A stretch of DNA of 64,000 nt from Chromohalobacter sarecensis (GCF_023061135.1 NZ_JAKGAN010000004.1:1-64000), one strand, 5' to 3'. Shown: positions 34,204 to 44,393, numbered from the stretch's first letter. The notes: a model not told the origin generated them from the letters alone. Numbers and translations are program-made.

Positions 34204-35541
34204 TCAACTTTCACGCATAAGCGCCTCGATTTCCGCCACTTCCTTGGGAACGTCCGTCGTCAACACTTCGTGCCCCGTGGCGGTCACCACGACATCGTCC
34301 TCGATACGAATACCCATGCCGCGATACGCCTCGGGAATATCTTCAGCGTCGGGAATATAGAGCCCTGGCTCGACGGTCAGCACCATGCCCGGCGCCAGCG
34401 CACGCGGTTCGCCGTCCACCCGATAGGTGCCGACGTCATGCACGTCGAGCCCCAGCCAGTGCGAGGTCGCGTGCAGGAAGAAGCGCCGGTAGCCGTCATC
34501 GGCGATTCGCGCCTCGAGCGGGCCTTCAAGCAGGCCCAGACGAATGAGGCCGGCAGTCAGATCGCGCACGACGCCATCGTGTATCGCGCTCAGGGTGGCG
34601 TCTGGCGCGACGGCGGCCACCGCGCGGCGCTGCGCTTCGAGGACGACCTCGTAAAGCTCACGCTGCGCGGGCGTGAAGCGGCCGTTGACCGGGAAGGTGC
34701 GCGTGATGTCGCCGGCATAGAGATCGAACTCGCCGCCGGCGTCGATCAACACCAGGTCACCATCGCGAAGCATCGCCGTGTTCTCGATATAGTGCAGCAC
34801 ACAGGCGTTTGCGCCGCCCCCGACAATCGTGGCATAAGCCGGGGCACGGGCGCCGTGCCAGAAGAATTCGTGCTCGAGCTCTGCTTGTAGCTGATACTCA
34901 AGCAGGCCCGGAGACACGTTTTGCATCGCCCGGCGGTGTGCCTGCGCCGAGATGCGCGCGGCGTGACGCATCAGGCCCAGTTCCGCCTCGCTCTTGATCA
35001 GGCGCCGTTCGTGGATCAGCGGCGCAACATCGGCGAAGGCACTGGGTGTGCGTTCACCACGCCGGGCCTGGGGCGCCAGTTCGGTGCGCAGCGACTCGGC
35101 CAGGGCCAGCATCTCGCCGTCGTCGAGGGGCAGATACAGCGTTTCACGGCCCTCGAGAAGCTCGGGAAGCAGAGCATCGCGGTCATCGTTCTCGTAAGCC
35201 TCATCGACGCCGTATTCCGTCACGGCGACCTCGGCGCCAATGCGTATTCCGGTCCAGGCTTCCTTGAAAGCGTCTTTCTCCTGGCAGAACAGCACGCTTT
35301 CGCCGGCATCACGGCCGGGCAGCAGCACCAGCAGTGCGTCGGGTTCGGGGAAGCCGCTCAGGTAGTGGAAGTCGCTATCCTGGCGAAAGGCGTATTCACT
35401 GTCGCGGTTGCGCGTGACCAGTGAGGCCGCAGAGATCAATACGGCGCTGTGCGCGGGCAAGGCCGCCATCAACGACTGGCGGCGGGTACGGTATTCAGCG
35501 GAAGCAATCGCCGCCGGACGCGGCAGGACAGTGCGAGGCAT
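34204..35541 (-). CDS. pepP: Xaa-Pro aminopeptidase P
   Basis: This 445-residue cytosolic enzyme removes N-terminal residues before proline. The N-terminal aminopeptidase-P domain (SEYAFRQDSDFHYLSGFPEPDA) is followed by the pita-bread metallopeptidase domain with the manganese ligands Asp in VLIDAGGEFDLYAGDITRTFPV, His in HATSHWLGLDVHD, Glu in TVEPGLYIP and Glu in GIRIEDDVVV. GAGGAG stands before the ATG. It lies between ygfB and ubiH in the conserved order. Confidence 0.96.
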   Translation of the reverse strand: MPRTVLPRPAAIASAEYRTRRQSLMAALPAHSAVLISAASLVTRNRDSEYAFRQDSDFHYLSGFPEPDALLVLLPGRDAGESVLFCQEKDAFKEAWTGIRIGAEVAVTEYGVDEAYENDDRDALLPELLEGRETLYLPLDDGEMLALAESLRTELAPQARRGERTPSAFADVAPLIHERRLIKSEAELGLMRHAARISAQAHRRAMQNVSPGLLEYQLQAELEHEFFWHGARAPAYATIVGGGANACVLHYIENTAMLRDGDLVLIDAGGEFDLYAGDITRTFPVNGRFTPAQRELYEVVLEAQRRAVAAVAPDATLSAIHDGVVRDLTAGLIRLGLLEGPLEARIADDGYRRFFLHATSHWLGLDVHDVGTYRVDGEPRALAPGMVLTVEPGLYIPDAEDIPEAYRGMGIRIEDDVVVTATGHEVLTTDVPKEVAEIEALMRES

Positions 35542-35607
35542 GGGCGCTCCTCGGATGGCAGGAGGAAGGTGGGAGAGGGCCGGAGCACGCCCGGCCCAAG
35601 AGGTTCG

Positions 35608-36213
35608 TCAGTGGGTCTGCGACGGCGGCGTGATGGCGTCGTCACCTTCGGAATTCTCGACGCGTTCGACCTGGGGCTGGCCGGGGTGCTGCTCGGTGTA
35701 GAGCAACATGGCGGCCATACGCGCATGCTCGGTCAAGGCGAAGAGGTCGTTCTCGTTCTCGGCGTTGTCTTCGAGTTCGATCTCCAGGTTGACGAGCGAG
35801 CCAAGGTCTTCGAGCACTTCACGCAGGGCTGCCGACCAGTCATCACTCTGACCGCCGGCCTCGACGATGGCTTCCAGGAAGCCCTGGGTCCATTCCTGGA
35901 GGCCGTGCGCGCGCTCGGCGAGGGAGAACAAATCATCGGGCAGCAGCGGTTCGAAGTTGAGCTCCGGCGCGGCCAAGGCGTCCAGCGCCTGGCGCCGCCA
36001 GGCGAGAAGGACTTCACCGTCTTCGCGGCTATGGGGCTGCTCGACACCCAGGGTCGCGCAGACTTCTTCGAGCCAGGTATCGGCAGTGATGTCGGCCAGT
36101 GCCAGGCGTGCGCATAGGCGACCGTCGAGAAACGCCGGTGACTGCATGCTACCGTGGGCGAGAAAGGTGTCGGCGACACGAGAAAAATCGAGCTGTTCGT
36201 CGATGAGGGACAT
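35608..36213 (-). CDS. ygfB: UPF0149 family protein YgfB
   Basis: From ATG 36213 the protein has 201 residues, mostly helical and acidic, with the UPF0149 features SPAFLDGRLCARLAL and HGLQEWTQGFLEAI. YgfB-family proteins are small regulators of uncertain biochemistry; in Pseudomonas one affects cell-wall amidase expression. It is divergent from zapA and heads the ygfB-pepP-ubiH-ubiI run, as in Pseudomonas. The longer frame to 36282 is unlikely because it enters the divergent promoter region. Confidence 0.9.
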   Translation of the reverse strand: MSLIDEQLDFSRVADTFLAHGSMQSPAFLDGRLCARLALADITADTWLEEVCATLGVEQPHSREDGEVLLAWRRQALDALAAPELNFEPLLPDDLFSLAERAHGLQEWTQGFLEAIVEAGGQSDDWSAALREVLEDLGSLVNLEIELEDNAENENDLFALTEHARMAAMLLYTEQHPGQPQVERVENSEGDDAITPPSQTH

Positions 36214-36423
36214 GATACGGTCCTGTGCTGCAGGCCGCCGGGCCGCGTTGACCGCGACCGGGCGGCTCTTTATAGTGATCAATGGCTTACATGGCGGCGA
36301 ACGTAGGCTCGCGACGGCAGGATGCCAATGTCGTCGAGACCGTTCCCTCCACCGCGCATGACGCGGAAACTTGGTTCCATCTTACCGCATCGGGCCCGAC
36401 CTTGGCCCGCTCTGGAGCGATCC

Positions 36424-36744
36424 ATGAACGACGCCTCGCGGCAGACGACCGAGATCACGTTGCTGGGACGCCCCTACGTGATCGCTTGCCCGCCCGATCA
36501 GGAAGACGATCTCAAGCGTGCGGCGCGCTATCTGGATCGCGCCATGAACGGCATCCATTCCCAGGGCAAGGTGCAAGGCGCCGAGAAGATCGCCATCATG
36601 GCAGCGCTGAACATCACCCATGAACTTCTCGAAGCGCTCGACACCCAGCGCGAGAGCGAGTCCAGCCTGACGCGCCTTAGCGAGCGTCTGGAACAGGCCC
36701 TGGCCGATACGCCATCCCCGGATGACAGCAAACCCTCGGGCTGA
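36424..36744 (+). CDS. zapA: Cell division protein ZapA
   Basis: ZapA binds FtsZ in the cytoplasm and bundles protofilaments at the Z ring. From ATG 36424 the protein has 106 residues: the N-terminal globular part (TEITLLGRPYVIACPPDQEDDLKRAA-RYLD) and a C-terminal helix that forms a coiled coil (NITHELLEALDTQRESESSLTRLSE). The upstream extension to 36322 is not similar. It is followed by 6S RNA and ygfA, the order conserved across gammaproteobacteria. Confidence 0.93.
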   Translation: MNDASRQTTEITLLGRPYVIACPPDQEDDLKRAARYLDRAMNGIHSQGKVQGAEKIAIMAALNITHELLEALDTQRESESSLTRLSERLEQALADTPSPDDSKPSG

Positions 36745-36865
36745 TGTTCAGGCGTTGTCCGACACGCGCTTAGGTTCGTGACGAAAAGGCTCTATACGGG
36801 ACAAGACTCTATACGAAAAGCGCCGGGCGCTTTGGCCGCGCCCCGGTCTCTGCTAGGATAGAGGC

Positions 36866-37045
36866 GTTCCCTGAGGTGTTCGCCAGTCGTTATAGTCCCT
36901 CGAGCCTATGCGCATTACTAGGGGGCCAATTGCTAGACGGGTCTGTGTGCATGTCCGTGCGACGGAAAGCCTGATGACTCGTCTGCGGCCACCCACCTTG
37001 AACCTTTAGGTTCAGGGCCAGAACGACAGCGGCACTTTGGGGAAC
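36866..37045 (+). ncRNA. ssrS: 6S RNA
   Basis: The stretch between zapA and ygfA is the conserved place of 6S RNA, which binds sigma-70 RNA polymerase in stationary phase. The 5' part GTTCCCTGAGGTGTTCGCC pairs with the 3' part GCGGCACTTTGGGGAAC, giving the long closing stem, and CTTGAACC-TTTAGGTTCAGG forms a hairpin near the 3' side. An extended -10 (TGCTAGGAT, 36851-36859) ends 7 bases before the proposed start. Ends are approximate by a few bases. Confidence 0.85.
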
Positions 37046-37055
37046 CTCACCGAAC

Positions 37056-37673
37056 ATGACGCACGACCCCCCTCTCGAGCTATCCGACCGACGCAGCCTA
37101 CGCCGCGAATTGCGCCAGCGACGCCGCCGGCTTTCCGCATCCCAGCGCCGCCAGGCCGCCTATGCGCTATGCCGCCGATTGCGCCGATTGCCAGAGGTCA
37201 AGCGCGCGCGCCGCGTCGCGCTCTATCTGCCCAACGACGGCGAGATCGACCCGACACCGCTGATCGCGTGGTTCCGACGCCGCGGCGTCCGGGTATATCT
37301 CCCGGTGCTGCGCCCGCTGTCCGATAACCGCCTGTGGTTCGTGCATTACCACGCAAAGACCCCCATGCGCACCAATCGCTTTGCCATCTCGGAACCCAGC
37401 ACGCGCCATGGCGCGCATCGCGCACGGCGCCTGCCGGCCTGGGCGCTGGATCTGGTGCTCATGCCGCTGGTCGGTTTCGATGTCCAGGGCAATCGATTGG
37501 GCATGGGCGGCGGCTTCTACGACCGCACCTTTGCCTTTCGACGCCTACGCCGCCCGCATCCGCGCCTGATCGGGCTCGCCCACGACTGTCAGCACGTCGA
37601 GCGGTTGCCCGTCGCGGATTGGGACGTGCCTCTCGATGCCATCGTCAGCGACGCCCGCACCGTACGTCCGTAA
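37056..37673 (+). CDS. ygfA: 5-formyltetrahydrofolate cyclo-ligase
   Basis: The enzyme converts 5-formyl-THF to 5,10-methenyl-THF with ATP. The 205-residue protein has the basic N-terminus RSLRRELRQRRRRLSASQRRQAA, the VALYLPNDGEIDPTPLI strand, and the signature DLVLMPLVGFDVQGNRLGMGGGFYDR with GLAHDCQ further on. It begins 11 bases after the 6S RNA end and is probably cut from the same transcript, as in E. coli. A hairpin terminator follows at 37678. Confidence 0.95.
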   Translation: MTHDPPLELSDRRSLRRELRQRRRRLSASQRRQAAYALCRRLRRLPEVKRARRVALYLPNDGEIDPTPLIAWFRRRGVRVYLPVLRPLSDNRLWFVHYHAKTPMRTNRFAISEPSTRHGAHRARRLPAWALDLVLMPLVGFDVQGNRLGMGGGFYDRTFAFRRLRRPHPRLIGLAHDCQHVERLPVADWDVPLDAIVSDARTVRP

Positions 37674-37677
37674 CGCA

Positions 37678-37711
37678 AGCGGCCGACGATGGGAAACCAT
37701 CGTCGGCCGCT
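37678..37711 (+). terminator. Hairpin after ygfA
   Basis: A perfect 15-bp stem (37678-37692 with 37697-37711) with a GAAA tetraloop follows the ygfA stop within 5 bases. There is no U-run, so it may be a stabilising or Rho-related end. Confidence 0.7.
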
Positions 37712-37779
37712 CGGCGGGCCATGCAAACACTCGGGCGTTCATGACGACCGGCGAGTACGCCCAGATACCGGGGCGCTCA

Positions 37780-37875
37780 TCAAGTGCCCATCAATGTCTG
37801 TGCGTAACCCGTCGCCACGACACCCAAGCCAAACAACATTACTAAAGCCATGACCAAATCAGGCTTGCGTTTCAT
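37780..37875 (-). CDS. 31-residue small membrane protein (putative)
   Basis: From ATG 37875, with AGGA directly upstream, a 31-codon frame encodes MKRKPDLVMALVMLFGLGVVATGYAQTLMGT in two parts: a basic start (MKRKPD) and one hydrophobic helix (LVMALVMLFGLGVVATGYA). It looks like a single-span membrane peptide with the N-terminus inside. No family is recognised. The codons read well and the RBS is plausible, but the size prevents certainty. Confidence 0.5.
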   Translation of the reverse strand: MKRKPDLVMALVMLFGLGVVATGYAQTLMGT

Positions 37876-38030
37876 TTCCTGCTCCGTAAAGGACTGTTTC
37901 TTATAGCACCCCAAATAACGCTTACGACTATAGGGCCAGCCGTATGGGTTGACAACTAGCCTCGGACACAAGAATGAAACGTTTGGTTAACGAACGATGT
38001 TCTTATTTGATATTCGACATACGACTGACA

Positions 38031-38058
38031 TGAGAATCTATGTGAATATAGATTCTCA
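38031..38058. promoter_or_regulatory. 11-bp perfect inverted repeat downstream of ilvA
   Basis: TGAGAATCTAT (38031-38041) and ATAGATTCTCA (38048-38058) are perfect complements, 6 bases apart. No U-run follows on the ilvA strand, so it may be an operator for the small membrane ORF or a transcript end. Confidence 0.4.
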
Positions 38059-38101
38059 TAATCGAAAGCTATGAAGGTGCCATGGCATGACGCCGAGCTG
38101 T

Positions 38102-39616
38102 TCACGCCATGAACAGGCGATAGGCGGGATTGTCGGTTTCCTTCCAGTAACGGTAGCCGATGCGCTCGAAGTGTTCCTCGACATGCGCGCGGGCGCCATT
38201 GGGGATCTGCATGCCTACCAGGACCCGGCCATACGCCGCCCCGTGATTGCGATAGTGGAACAACGAGATGTTCCAGTCGGCGGGCAGATGCGTCAGGAAG
38301 TTCATCAGCGCGCCAGGGCGCTCGGGAAACTCGAAGCGATAGACTTCTTCGCTGAAGTGTTCCTTGGGGCGCCCACCACCGAGATGGCGAATATGCAGCT
38401 TGGCCAGCTCATTGTCGGTGAGGTCTTCCACCGGATAGTCGGCCTCGCGTAGCTTGTCGATGACCGCCTGGCGATCGTCGCCGCCCGGTTTGACCTGCAC
38501 GCCGACGAAGATATGCGCCTGCTCGGGATCGGCGTAGCGGTAGTTGAACTCGGTGACCATGCGCTTGCCGATGGTCTTGCAGAACTTCTTGAAGCTGCCG
38601 GGGCGCTCGGGAATCGTCACCGCCAGGATCGCCTCGCGCTGTTCGCCAAGCTCAGTGCGCTCGGCGATGTGCTGCAGGCGGTCAAAATTAGTGTTGGCGC
38701 CCGAGTTGATGCACAACAGCGTCTGGCCATCGACGCGCTCTTGCTGGATGTACTTCTTGAGCCCGGCCAGCGACAGCGCGCCGGAGGTCTCGGCGACGGC
38801 GCGCGTGTCCTCGAAGATATCCTTGACCGCTGCGCATATCTCGTCAGTGGTAACGGTGACTACACCGTCAATCCAGTGACGCAAGATCTCGAACGGCGCC
38901 TCGCCAATTTGTGCCACGGCGACGCCTTCGGCAAATACGCCGACCTGGTCGAGGGTGACGCGTTCGTTGGCTTCCATGGCCGCCTTGAGGCAGGCCGAGT
39001 CTTCCGCCTCGACCCCGAACACCTTGATCTCTGGGCGCAGGTACTTGATGTAAGCCACCACGCCGGCGAGCAGGCCGCCACCGCCCACGGGCACGAAGAT
39101 CGCATCCAGCGGTCCGCTGTGCTGACGCAGGATTTCCATGCCTACCGTGCCCTGGCCGGCGATCACATCGTTGTCGTCGAAGGGCGGAATGTAGGTATAG
39201 CCATGCTCGTCGATCAGCTCGCGCGCATGCGCCAGCGCCTCGCCGAAGGCATCGCCCTTGAGCACCACCTTGGCGCCTCGGGCGCGTACCGCCTGGACCT
39301 TGATCTCCGGCGTGATGCGCGGCATGACAATGATCGCCTTGACGCCCATCTGCTTGGCGGCCATGGCCAGGCCCTGCGCGTGATTGCCAGCGGAGGCAGC
39401 GATCACGCCCTTCGCCTTCTGCTCTTCGCTTAGCTGGGCCATCTTGTTATAGGCGCCGCGAATCTTGAAGGAGTAGACCGGCTGCAGGTCTTCGCGCTTG
39501 ATCAGAATCGTGTTATTGAGACGGCGGGAGAGGAAGGGAGCAGGCGATATCGGCGTTTCCCGAGCGGCTTCGTATACACGTGCCTGGAGGATTTTCTTGA
39601 CGGTCTCTTCTAGCAT
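38102..39616 (-). CDS. ilvA: Biosynthetic threonine ammonia-lyase
   Basis: This PLP enzyme deaminates threonine to 2-oxobutanoate, the first step to isoleucine. From ATG 39616 it has 504 residues. The PLP lysine is Lys51 in SFKIRGAYNKM, the phosphate loop is VPVGGGGLLAGV, and the C-terminus carries two ACT-like regulatory domains (ILAVTIPERPGSFKKFCKTIG; YRFEFPERPGALMNFL) for feedback control by isoleucine. It is divergent from rpiA, as in Pseudomonas. The longer frame to 39688 is not conserved in type. Confidence 0.96.
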   Translation of the reverse strand: MLEETVKKILQARVYEAARETPISPAPFLSRRLNNTILIKREDLQPVYSFKIRGAYNKMAQLSEEQKAKGVIAASAGNHAQGLAMAAKQMGVKAIIVMPRITPEIKVQAVRARGAKVVLKGDAFGEALAHARELIDEHGYTYIPPFDDNDVIAGQGTVGMEILRQHSGPLDAIFVPVGGGGLLAGVVAYIKYLRPEIKVFGVEAEDSACLKAAMEANERVTLDQVGVFAEGVAVAQIGEAPFEILRHWIDGVVTVTTDEICAAVKDIFEDTRAVAETSGALSLAGLKKYIQQERVDGQTLLCINSGANTNFDRLQHIAERTELGEQREAILAVTIPERPGSFKKFCKTIGKRMVTEFNYRYADPEQAHIFVGVQVKPGGDDRQAVIDKLREADYPVEDLTDNELAKLHIRHLGGGRPKEHFSEEVYRFEFPERPGALMNFLTHLPADWNISLFHYRNHGAAYGRVLVGMQIPNGARAHVEEHFERIGYRYWKETDNPAYRLFMA

Positions 39617-39770
39617 TCTGGTGTGTCCTGCGAATTCGCGCGTCTCATTGTGAAACCGGCGTGCCAGGGGCTGGCCAACCGGTAGCAAACCTCCATTGTT
39701 AGCAGAGGGCGCGGCACAGCGTCCAGTCCTACGCGTGCCGTCATGTCTCTTATACGGCGCGCATAAGCTC

Positions 39771-39776
39771 TATAAT
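39771..39776 (+). promoter_or_regulatory. -10 element of the rpiA promoter
   Basis: A perfect TATAAT lies 73 bases before the rpiA start; the -35 region (near 39748, TCTTAT) is poor. The transcript would have a leader of about 65 bases. Confidence 0.5.
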
Positions 39777-39849
39777 GGGCACGGATTTACCGATACGTCT
39801 TCATCAGGACGTTTTCACGACTCGTTACGAACGCCCATACGGACGCACC

Positions 39850-40521
39850 ATGACCCAAGACGAACTCAAGCGCGCGGTAGCTGCTGCCGCCATCGAGGAT
39901 ATCAAGCCCTTGCTCGGCCGCGACACCATCATCGGTGTGGGCACCGGCTCCACCGCCAACTTCTTCGTGGACCTGCTGGCCGAGCTCAAGCACGACTTCC
40001 AAGGCGCAGTGGCAAGCTCTGACGCCACCACCGAGCGCCTGCGCGGCCACGGCATCGATGTTTTCGAGCTCAACCACGTGGGCACGGTGCCGGTTTATGT
40101 CGACGGTGCCGACGAGATCGATGCGCACTTCAACATGATCAAGGGCGGCGGCGCGGCGCTGACGCGCGAGAAGGTCGTCGCGGCCTGCGCCGAGCGTTTC
40201 GTGTGCATCGCCGATGTTTCCAAGCACGTCGATGTGCTCGGCGGCTTTCCGCTGCCCATCGAGGTGATCCCCATGGCGCGCTCCTACGTGGCACGCGAGC
40301 TGGTCAAGCTGGGCATCACCCCGGTCTACCGCGACGGCGTGGTCACCGACAACGGCAACCAGATCCTCGACGGTTACGATTGCCTGTTTGAGGACCCCAA
40401 AACCATGGAAGAACGCCTCAATAACATCGTCGGCGTGGTCACCAATGGGCTCTTCGCCCAGCGCGGCGCCGATGTCTTGCTGTTGGGGACGGAGAATGGC
40501 GTCGAGCGCCACACGCCCTGA
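39850..40521 (+). CDS. rpiA: Ribose-5-phosphate isomerase A
   Basis: RpiA interconverts ribose 5-phosphate and ribulose 5-phosphate in the pentose phosphate pathway. From ATG 39850 it has 223 residues. The signature [17 protein letters not shown], the SSDATTERL loop, the [10 protein letters not shown] active-site segment and [14 protein letters not shown] are all present. The frame begins earlier at 39775, but those codons follow directly on the -10 element. It is convergent with waaA. Confidence 0.96.
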   Translation: MTQDELKRAVAAAAIEDIKPLLGRDTIIGVGTGSTANFFVDLLAELKHDFQGAVASSDATTERLRGHGIDVFELNHVGTVPVYVDGADEIDAHFNMIKGGGAALTREKVVAACAERFVCIADVSKHVDVLGGFPLPIEVIPMARSYVARELVKLGITPVYRDGVVTDNGNQILDGYDCLFEDPKTMEERLNNIVGVVTNGLFAQRGADVLLLGTENGVERHTP

Positions 40522-40543
40522 CGGCGTCCGGAAGCGCCTAGCG

Positions 40544-41836
40544 TTACGCGTTGGATCGGGTCAGCAGGCGCGCCGCGATGCCTTGCAGCGTCTTTTCCAG
40601 CGCGCCGCGATTGGCGGCCACCACCGCTTCGCCGGCGGCACCCAGCCGGCGACGCTGGTCGGGGTCGTCAGCGAGGGTCGCCAAGGCCTCGCCCAGAGCT
40701 TCGGCGGCATCGACCTCGCACAGTGCCTGGGCCTCGCGCAGGGTCTCGGCGATATCTTGAAAGTTCTCTAGGTGCGGCCCGGTGAGCACCGGCACGCCGA
40801 GCGCGGCGGGCTCGAGCAGGTTGTGTCCGCCGATAGGCACCAGGCTACCGCCCACGAAGGCCGCATCTGCCGCGGCGTAGAAGCGCATCAGTTCGCCCAT
40901 GGTGTCGCCCAGCAGGACACTCGTCTCGGCACTGGGCGTCTCGCCTTGCGAACGCCGCGCGAGGCGTTCCCCGCGCGCCTCGCAAAGCTCGGCCACCGCC
41001 GAAAAGCGCTGTGGATGACGCGGCACCAGCACCAGCAGCGCCTGAGGGTGCGTGCGTCGCAGGCGGGCATGCGCGGCCAGCACTTGCTCGTCCTCCCCCT
41101 CATGGGTCGAGCCTGCCACCCACACGAACCGCGAGCCCCACTGGGTATGTAAACGCTCACCTTCATCACGCAACTCGGCATTGATGGGCAGATCGAACTT
41201 GATCGAGCCCACCACCTCGCCGTGCTCACGGGCCAACCCCAATGCCGTGAAGCGTTCGAGATCCGCCGATGACTTGGCCGCCAGCCAACTGACCGCGCCC
41301 AGTGCGCCACGCAGCAATGGCGCCACCTTACGATAGCCCTGGAAGGCCTTGTCCGAGAGCCGGGCGTTGGCGACTACCACGGGCACGTGCTGGCGTTCAC
41401 ACGTTGCCAGCAGGTTGGGCCATAGCTCGGTCTCGACGATGATCGCCAGGCGCGGGCGTAAGCGAGCGATGAAACGCCGCGCCGCGCCCGGAAAGTCCAG
41501 CGGCAGGAAGTAATGCGTGAGCGCGTACCGCTCGGCGGGAAACAGCGCTCGTACGCGCTCGGCGCCGGTGGCGGTCATGGTGGTGACCACCAAGTGATGA
41601 TCGGCGTGGCGCTCGGCCAAGGCTTCGATCAAGGGCCGTGCCGCCAGCACCTCGCCAACCGACGCGGCATGCAGCCAGATCGTCGGCGGGCCATCCGCCG
41701 CATCGGCGATCAAAGCCAACCGTTCCGCACGCTTGTTAGTAAGCGCATGCTCACGCCACACCCGCCACCAGATCAGTGGCGAGAGCAGATACAACAGTGC
41801 GCTGTAGAGACCACGTGCGACACCCGGTGCCATCAT
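40544..41836 (-). CDS. waaA: 3-deoxy-D-manno-octulosonic acid transferase
   Basis: WaaA adds Kdo residues to lipid IVA at the inner membrane. The 430-residue protein has an N-terminal membrane anchor (GLYSALLYLLSPLIWWRVW), the conserved WLHAASVGEVLAARPLIEAL and ETELWPNLLATCER with the catalytic Glu region, and the GT-B donor-site piece GGSLVPIGGHNLLEPAALGVPVLTGP. Two ATG codons (41836 and 41833) are possible starts. It follows hldE on the minus strand. Confidence 0.96.
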   Translation of the reverse strand: MMAPGVARGLYSALLYLLSPLIWWRVWREHALTNKRAERLALIADAADGPPTIWLHAASVGEVLAARPLIEALAERHADHHLVVTTMTATGAERVRALFPAERYALTHYFLPLDFPGAARRFIARLRPRLAIIVETELWPNLLATCERQHVPVVVANARLSDKAFQGYRKVAPLLRGALGAVSWLAAKSSADLERFTALGLAREHGEVVGSIKFDLPINAELRDEGERLHTQWGSRFVWVAGSTHEGEDEQVLAAHARLRRTHPQALLVLVPRHPQRFSAVAELCEARGERLARRSQGETPSAETSVLLGDTMGELMRFYAAADAAFVGGSLVPIGGHNLLEPAALGVPVLTGPHLENFQDIAETLREAQALCEVDAAEALGEALATLADDPDQRRRLGAAGEAVVAANRGALEKTLQGIAARLLTRSNA

Positions 41837-41860
41837 TGCGCCGCCTTTTCGTACATAGCC

Positions 41861-43291
41861 TTAGCCTTCACGATCGAGAATGGTGCCGATCATCGCGGTG
41901 GTGGAGACACCATCCTCGAAGTTAAGCACCCGGACCTCGCCTCCATCGGCGATGACCGCCTCGCCGCCGGCGATGTCTTCGGGGCGATAGTCGCCGCCCT
42001 TGACCAGCACATCAGGCAGCACCTCGGCGATCAAGCGTGCTGGGGTTTCCTCGGCGAAGGGCACTACCCAATCCACCGCGCTCAAGCCTGCCAACACCTG
42101 CATGCGGCGTTCGAGGGCGTTGATCGGCCGCTTGGGGCCCTTGAGGCGCGCCACGGAGGCGTCGTCATTGACGGCCACAATCAACCGATCACCCAGCCGC
42201 TTGGCCTGCTCGAGATAAGCCACGTGGCCAGCATGCAGGATGTCGAAGCAACCGTTGGTCATCACCACGCGCTCGCCGCGCAGCTTGGCCGCGCGCACCG
42301 CATCGATCAGCGCGCTTTCCTCGATGGGACCGAATTCGGCGAGCTTGTCGCCATGCAGCGCCGTGTAGAGCTCGGCAATGGACAGCGTCGCGGTCCCCGG
42401 CTTGGCGACCACCAGCCCCGCCGCCAGGTTGGCGAGCATGATCGCTTCGGGATAGCCATGGCCCGCCGCTAGCGCCAACCCCAGCACACCGATGACGGTA
42501 TCCCCAGCGCCGGTAACGTCATACACCTCGCGGGCATGCGTCGGCAGGTGCAGCGGCGCGTGACCCTCGCGGATCAACGTCATGCCCTTCTCGCTGCGCG
42601 TGATCAGCAGCGCCTCGAGCTGCAAGTCGGCGCGTAGCTGCTCGCCCTTATCGGCGAGCGTGGCATCGTCGGGACACGGCCCCACCACCGCTTCGAACTC
42701 GCCCAGGTTGGGAGTGATGATGCTCGCCCCGCGATACTTGTCGAAGGCATGACCCTTGGGGTCGACCAGCACGCGCTTACCTGCCTGGCGCGCGATGGCG
42801 ATCAGCGTTTCGACGCGGTTGAGGCTGCCCTTGCCGTAGTCGGAGAGAATCACCACGTCCGCGTCGGGCAACGCTGCCTCGACGCGCTCGGTCAGGCCTT
42901 GGGTATCGATCTCCCACAGCGATTCCTCGAAGTCGAGACGCAGCAACTGCTGGTTGCGGCTCATTACGCGAAGCTTAGTGATCGTGGGTATACGAGGGCT
43001 CTGATGGAAGTGAGTGGTCACATCGGAAGCTTCAAGGCTCGCCTTGAGCAAGTCGGCATTATCATCCTCACCGACCACACCCGCCAGCGCGACGTGCGCG
43101 CCCAGCGCGGCAATATTGAGTGCCACGTTGGCGGCGCCGCCGGGGCGGTCTTCCGATTCGCCGACCTTGACCACCGGCACCGGCGCTTCCGGCGAGATAC
43201 GCGAGGTGCCTCCGTGCCAATAGCGGTCGAGCATGACATCGCCCACCACCAGCAGGCGGGCCTGTTCGAGAACGGTCAGATCAAGCTTCAT
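41861..43291 (-). CDS. hldE: Bifunctional heptose kinase / adenylyltransferase
   Basis: HldE phosphorylates heptose 7-phosphate at O1 and later adds AMP, giving ADP-heptose for the LPS core. The 476-residue protein joins a ribokinase-like domain ([25 protein letters not shown]; catalytic [12 protein letters not shown]) and a nucleotidyltransferase domain ([21 protein letters not shown]) from about residue 340. ATG at 43291 overlaps the end of the upstream GT9 gene by 11 bases. Together with hldD and gmhB it covers three of the ADP-heptose steps. Confidence 0.96.
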   Translation of the reverse strand: MKLDLTVLEQARLLVVGDVMLDRYWHGGTSRISPEAPVPVVKVGESEDRPGGAANVALNIAALGAHVALAGVVGEDDNADLLKASLEASDVTTHFHQSPRIPTITKLRVMSRNQQLLRLDFEESLWEIDTQGLTERVEAALPDADVVILSDYGKGSLNRVETLIAIARQAGKRVLVDPKGHAFDKYRGASIITPNLGEFEAVVGPCPDDATLADKGEQLRADLQLEALLITRSEKGMTLIREGHAPLHLPTHAREVYDVTGAGDTVIGVLGLALAAGHGYPEAIMLANLAAGLVVAKPGTATLSIAELYTALHGDKLAEFGPIEESALIDAVRAAKLRGERVVMTNGCFDILHAGHVAYLEQAKRLGDRLIVAVNDDASVARLKGPKRPINALERRMQVLAGLSAVDWVVPFAEETPARLIAEVLPDVLVKGGDYRPEDIAGGEAVIADGGEVRVLNFEDGVSTTAMIGTILDREG

Positions 43292-44393
43292 GGTCGGGCT
43301 CCGAGCGGGGCGAAGCGGACGGCGTGGCATCCAGCAAGGCATCGAATTGAGCGATGACGTCGTCGGCACGGATCAGGCTCATAGCGTCGGGGTGCCGCAC
43401 GCGCGTGCCCCACGGGATGGCCTCCGGTGACTTGTGCAGATAACGACGCACGGCATCGGGGTAACGGTCGACCACGAAACGCCGCCAGCAATAGGGCGCC
43501 GCGCGATCGGGATTGGTGGTGGCGAAAAGCCCCAGCGTCGGCGTGCGCAGGGCGTTGGCCATGTGCACCGGCCCGGAGTCCGGCGCGATCACCATCCGCG
43601 CACGGTCGAGCATAGCCAGCAGCCCCTTGAGCGATGTCGCGCCGATGGCATCGATGACCGCGTCTTCCGTGCACAGGGCACGAATGTGCGCGCCCATTTC
43701 CTGCTCCTGGGCGCTGCTGCCCCCGGTCATGACCGTGCGCAGGCCGTGCTCTTCCCAAGCATGCGCGATCACCGCCGCATAGCCCTCGGCGGACCAGTTG
43801 CGGAAATTGCGCAGGCGCGGGTTGGAGCAGGGGCTGATCACCACGTAAGGCGCCTCGCCGGTGACGCGCGCCGCTTCCTGGTAGGCGCTGTCGGGGATCG
43901 CCAGATCCCAGCGCAAGGGTTCGGCATCGACGCGCTCCTCGCCGCCCAGCAGGCGTGCGAAGTCGAGAAACGACTCCAGCACATGCGCACGGTCATGCGG
44001 TGCCAGCTGACGGTGGGTGAACCAGTGCTGCCAGTCCTTGGCGCGGGCCTTGTCGTAGCCGATACGCAGATCCGTCTTGAGACCCAGGGAAAGCACGCTG
44101 GCGCGCAGCGCCTGTTGCATGTGCAACAGCACATCGAAGCGCGTATCGCCGAGCTGGCGCCAGATCTCGCGCATGCCGGCCCAGCCCGAGGCCTTGTCAT
44201 AGACGATGAACTCGACCCCTGATAGACCGGCCAGTAGACTGTGCTCCCCCTTGCCGATGATCCAAGTGATGTGCGCATCGGGCCATAGGCGCTGCAGCAC
44301 GCGAATGGTTGGGACGAGGTTGCAGACATCGCCCAGCGCGGACAGTCGTAGCACACAAATATGCGCGGGGCGGACGGGCAGAGGATGCTTCAT
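43281..44393 (-). CDS. GT9 family heptosyltransferase-type LPS core enzyme
   Basis: From the ATG at 44393 the protein has 370 residues and is a two-domain GT-B heptosyltransferase-like enzyme: [23 protein letters not shown] at the N-terminus and the donor-site piece [28 protein letters not shown]. It probably adds a heptose or related sugar to the inner core; which one is not decidable here. Its start codon overlaps that of the divergent Kdo kinase (CATG). In-frame ATGs at 44429 and 44447 are alternative starts, since no RBS is seen before 44393. Confidence 0.85.
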   Translation of the reverse strand: MKHPLPVRPAHICVLRLSALGDVCNLVPTIRVLQRLWPDAHITWIIGKGEHSLLAGLSGVEFIVYDKASGWAGMREIWRQLGDTRFDVLLHMQQALRASVLSLGLKTDLRIGYDKARAKDWQHWFTHRQLAPHDRAHVLESFLDFARLLGGEERVDAEPLRWDLAIPDSAYQEAARVTGEAPYVVISPCSNPRLRNFRNWSAEGYAAVIAHAWEEHGLRTVMTGGSSAQEQEMGAHIRALCTEDAVIDAIGATSLKGLLAMLDRARMVIAPDSGPVHMANALRTPTLGLFATTNPDRAAPYCWRRFVVDRYPDAVRRYLHKSPEAIPWGTRVRHPDAMSLIRADDVIAQFDALLDATPSASPRSEPDHEA

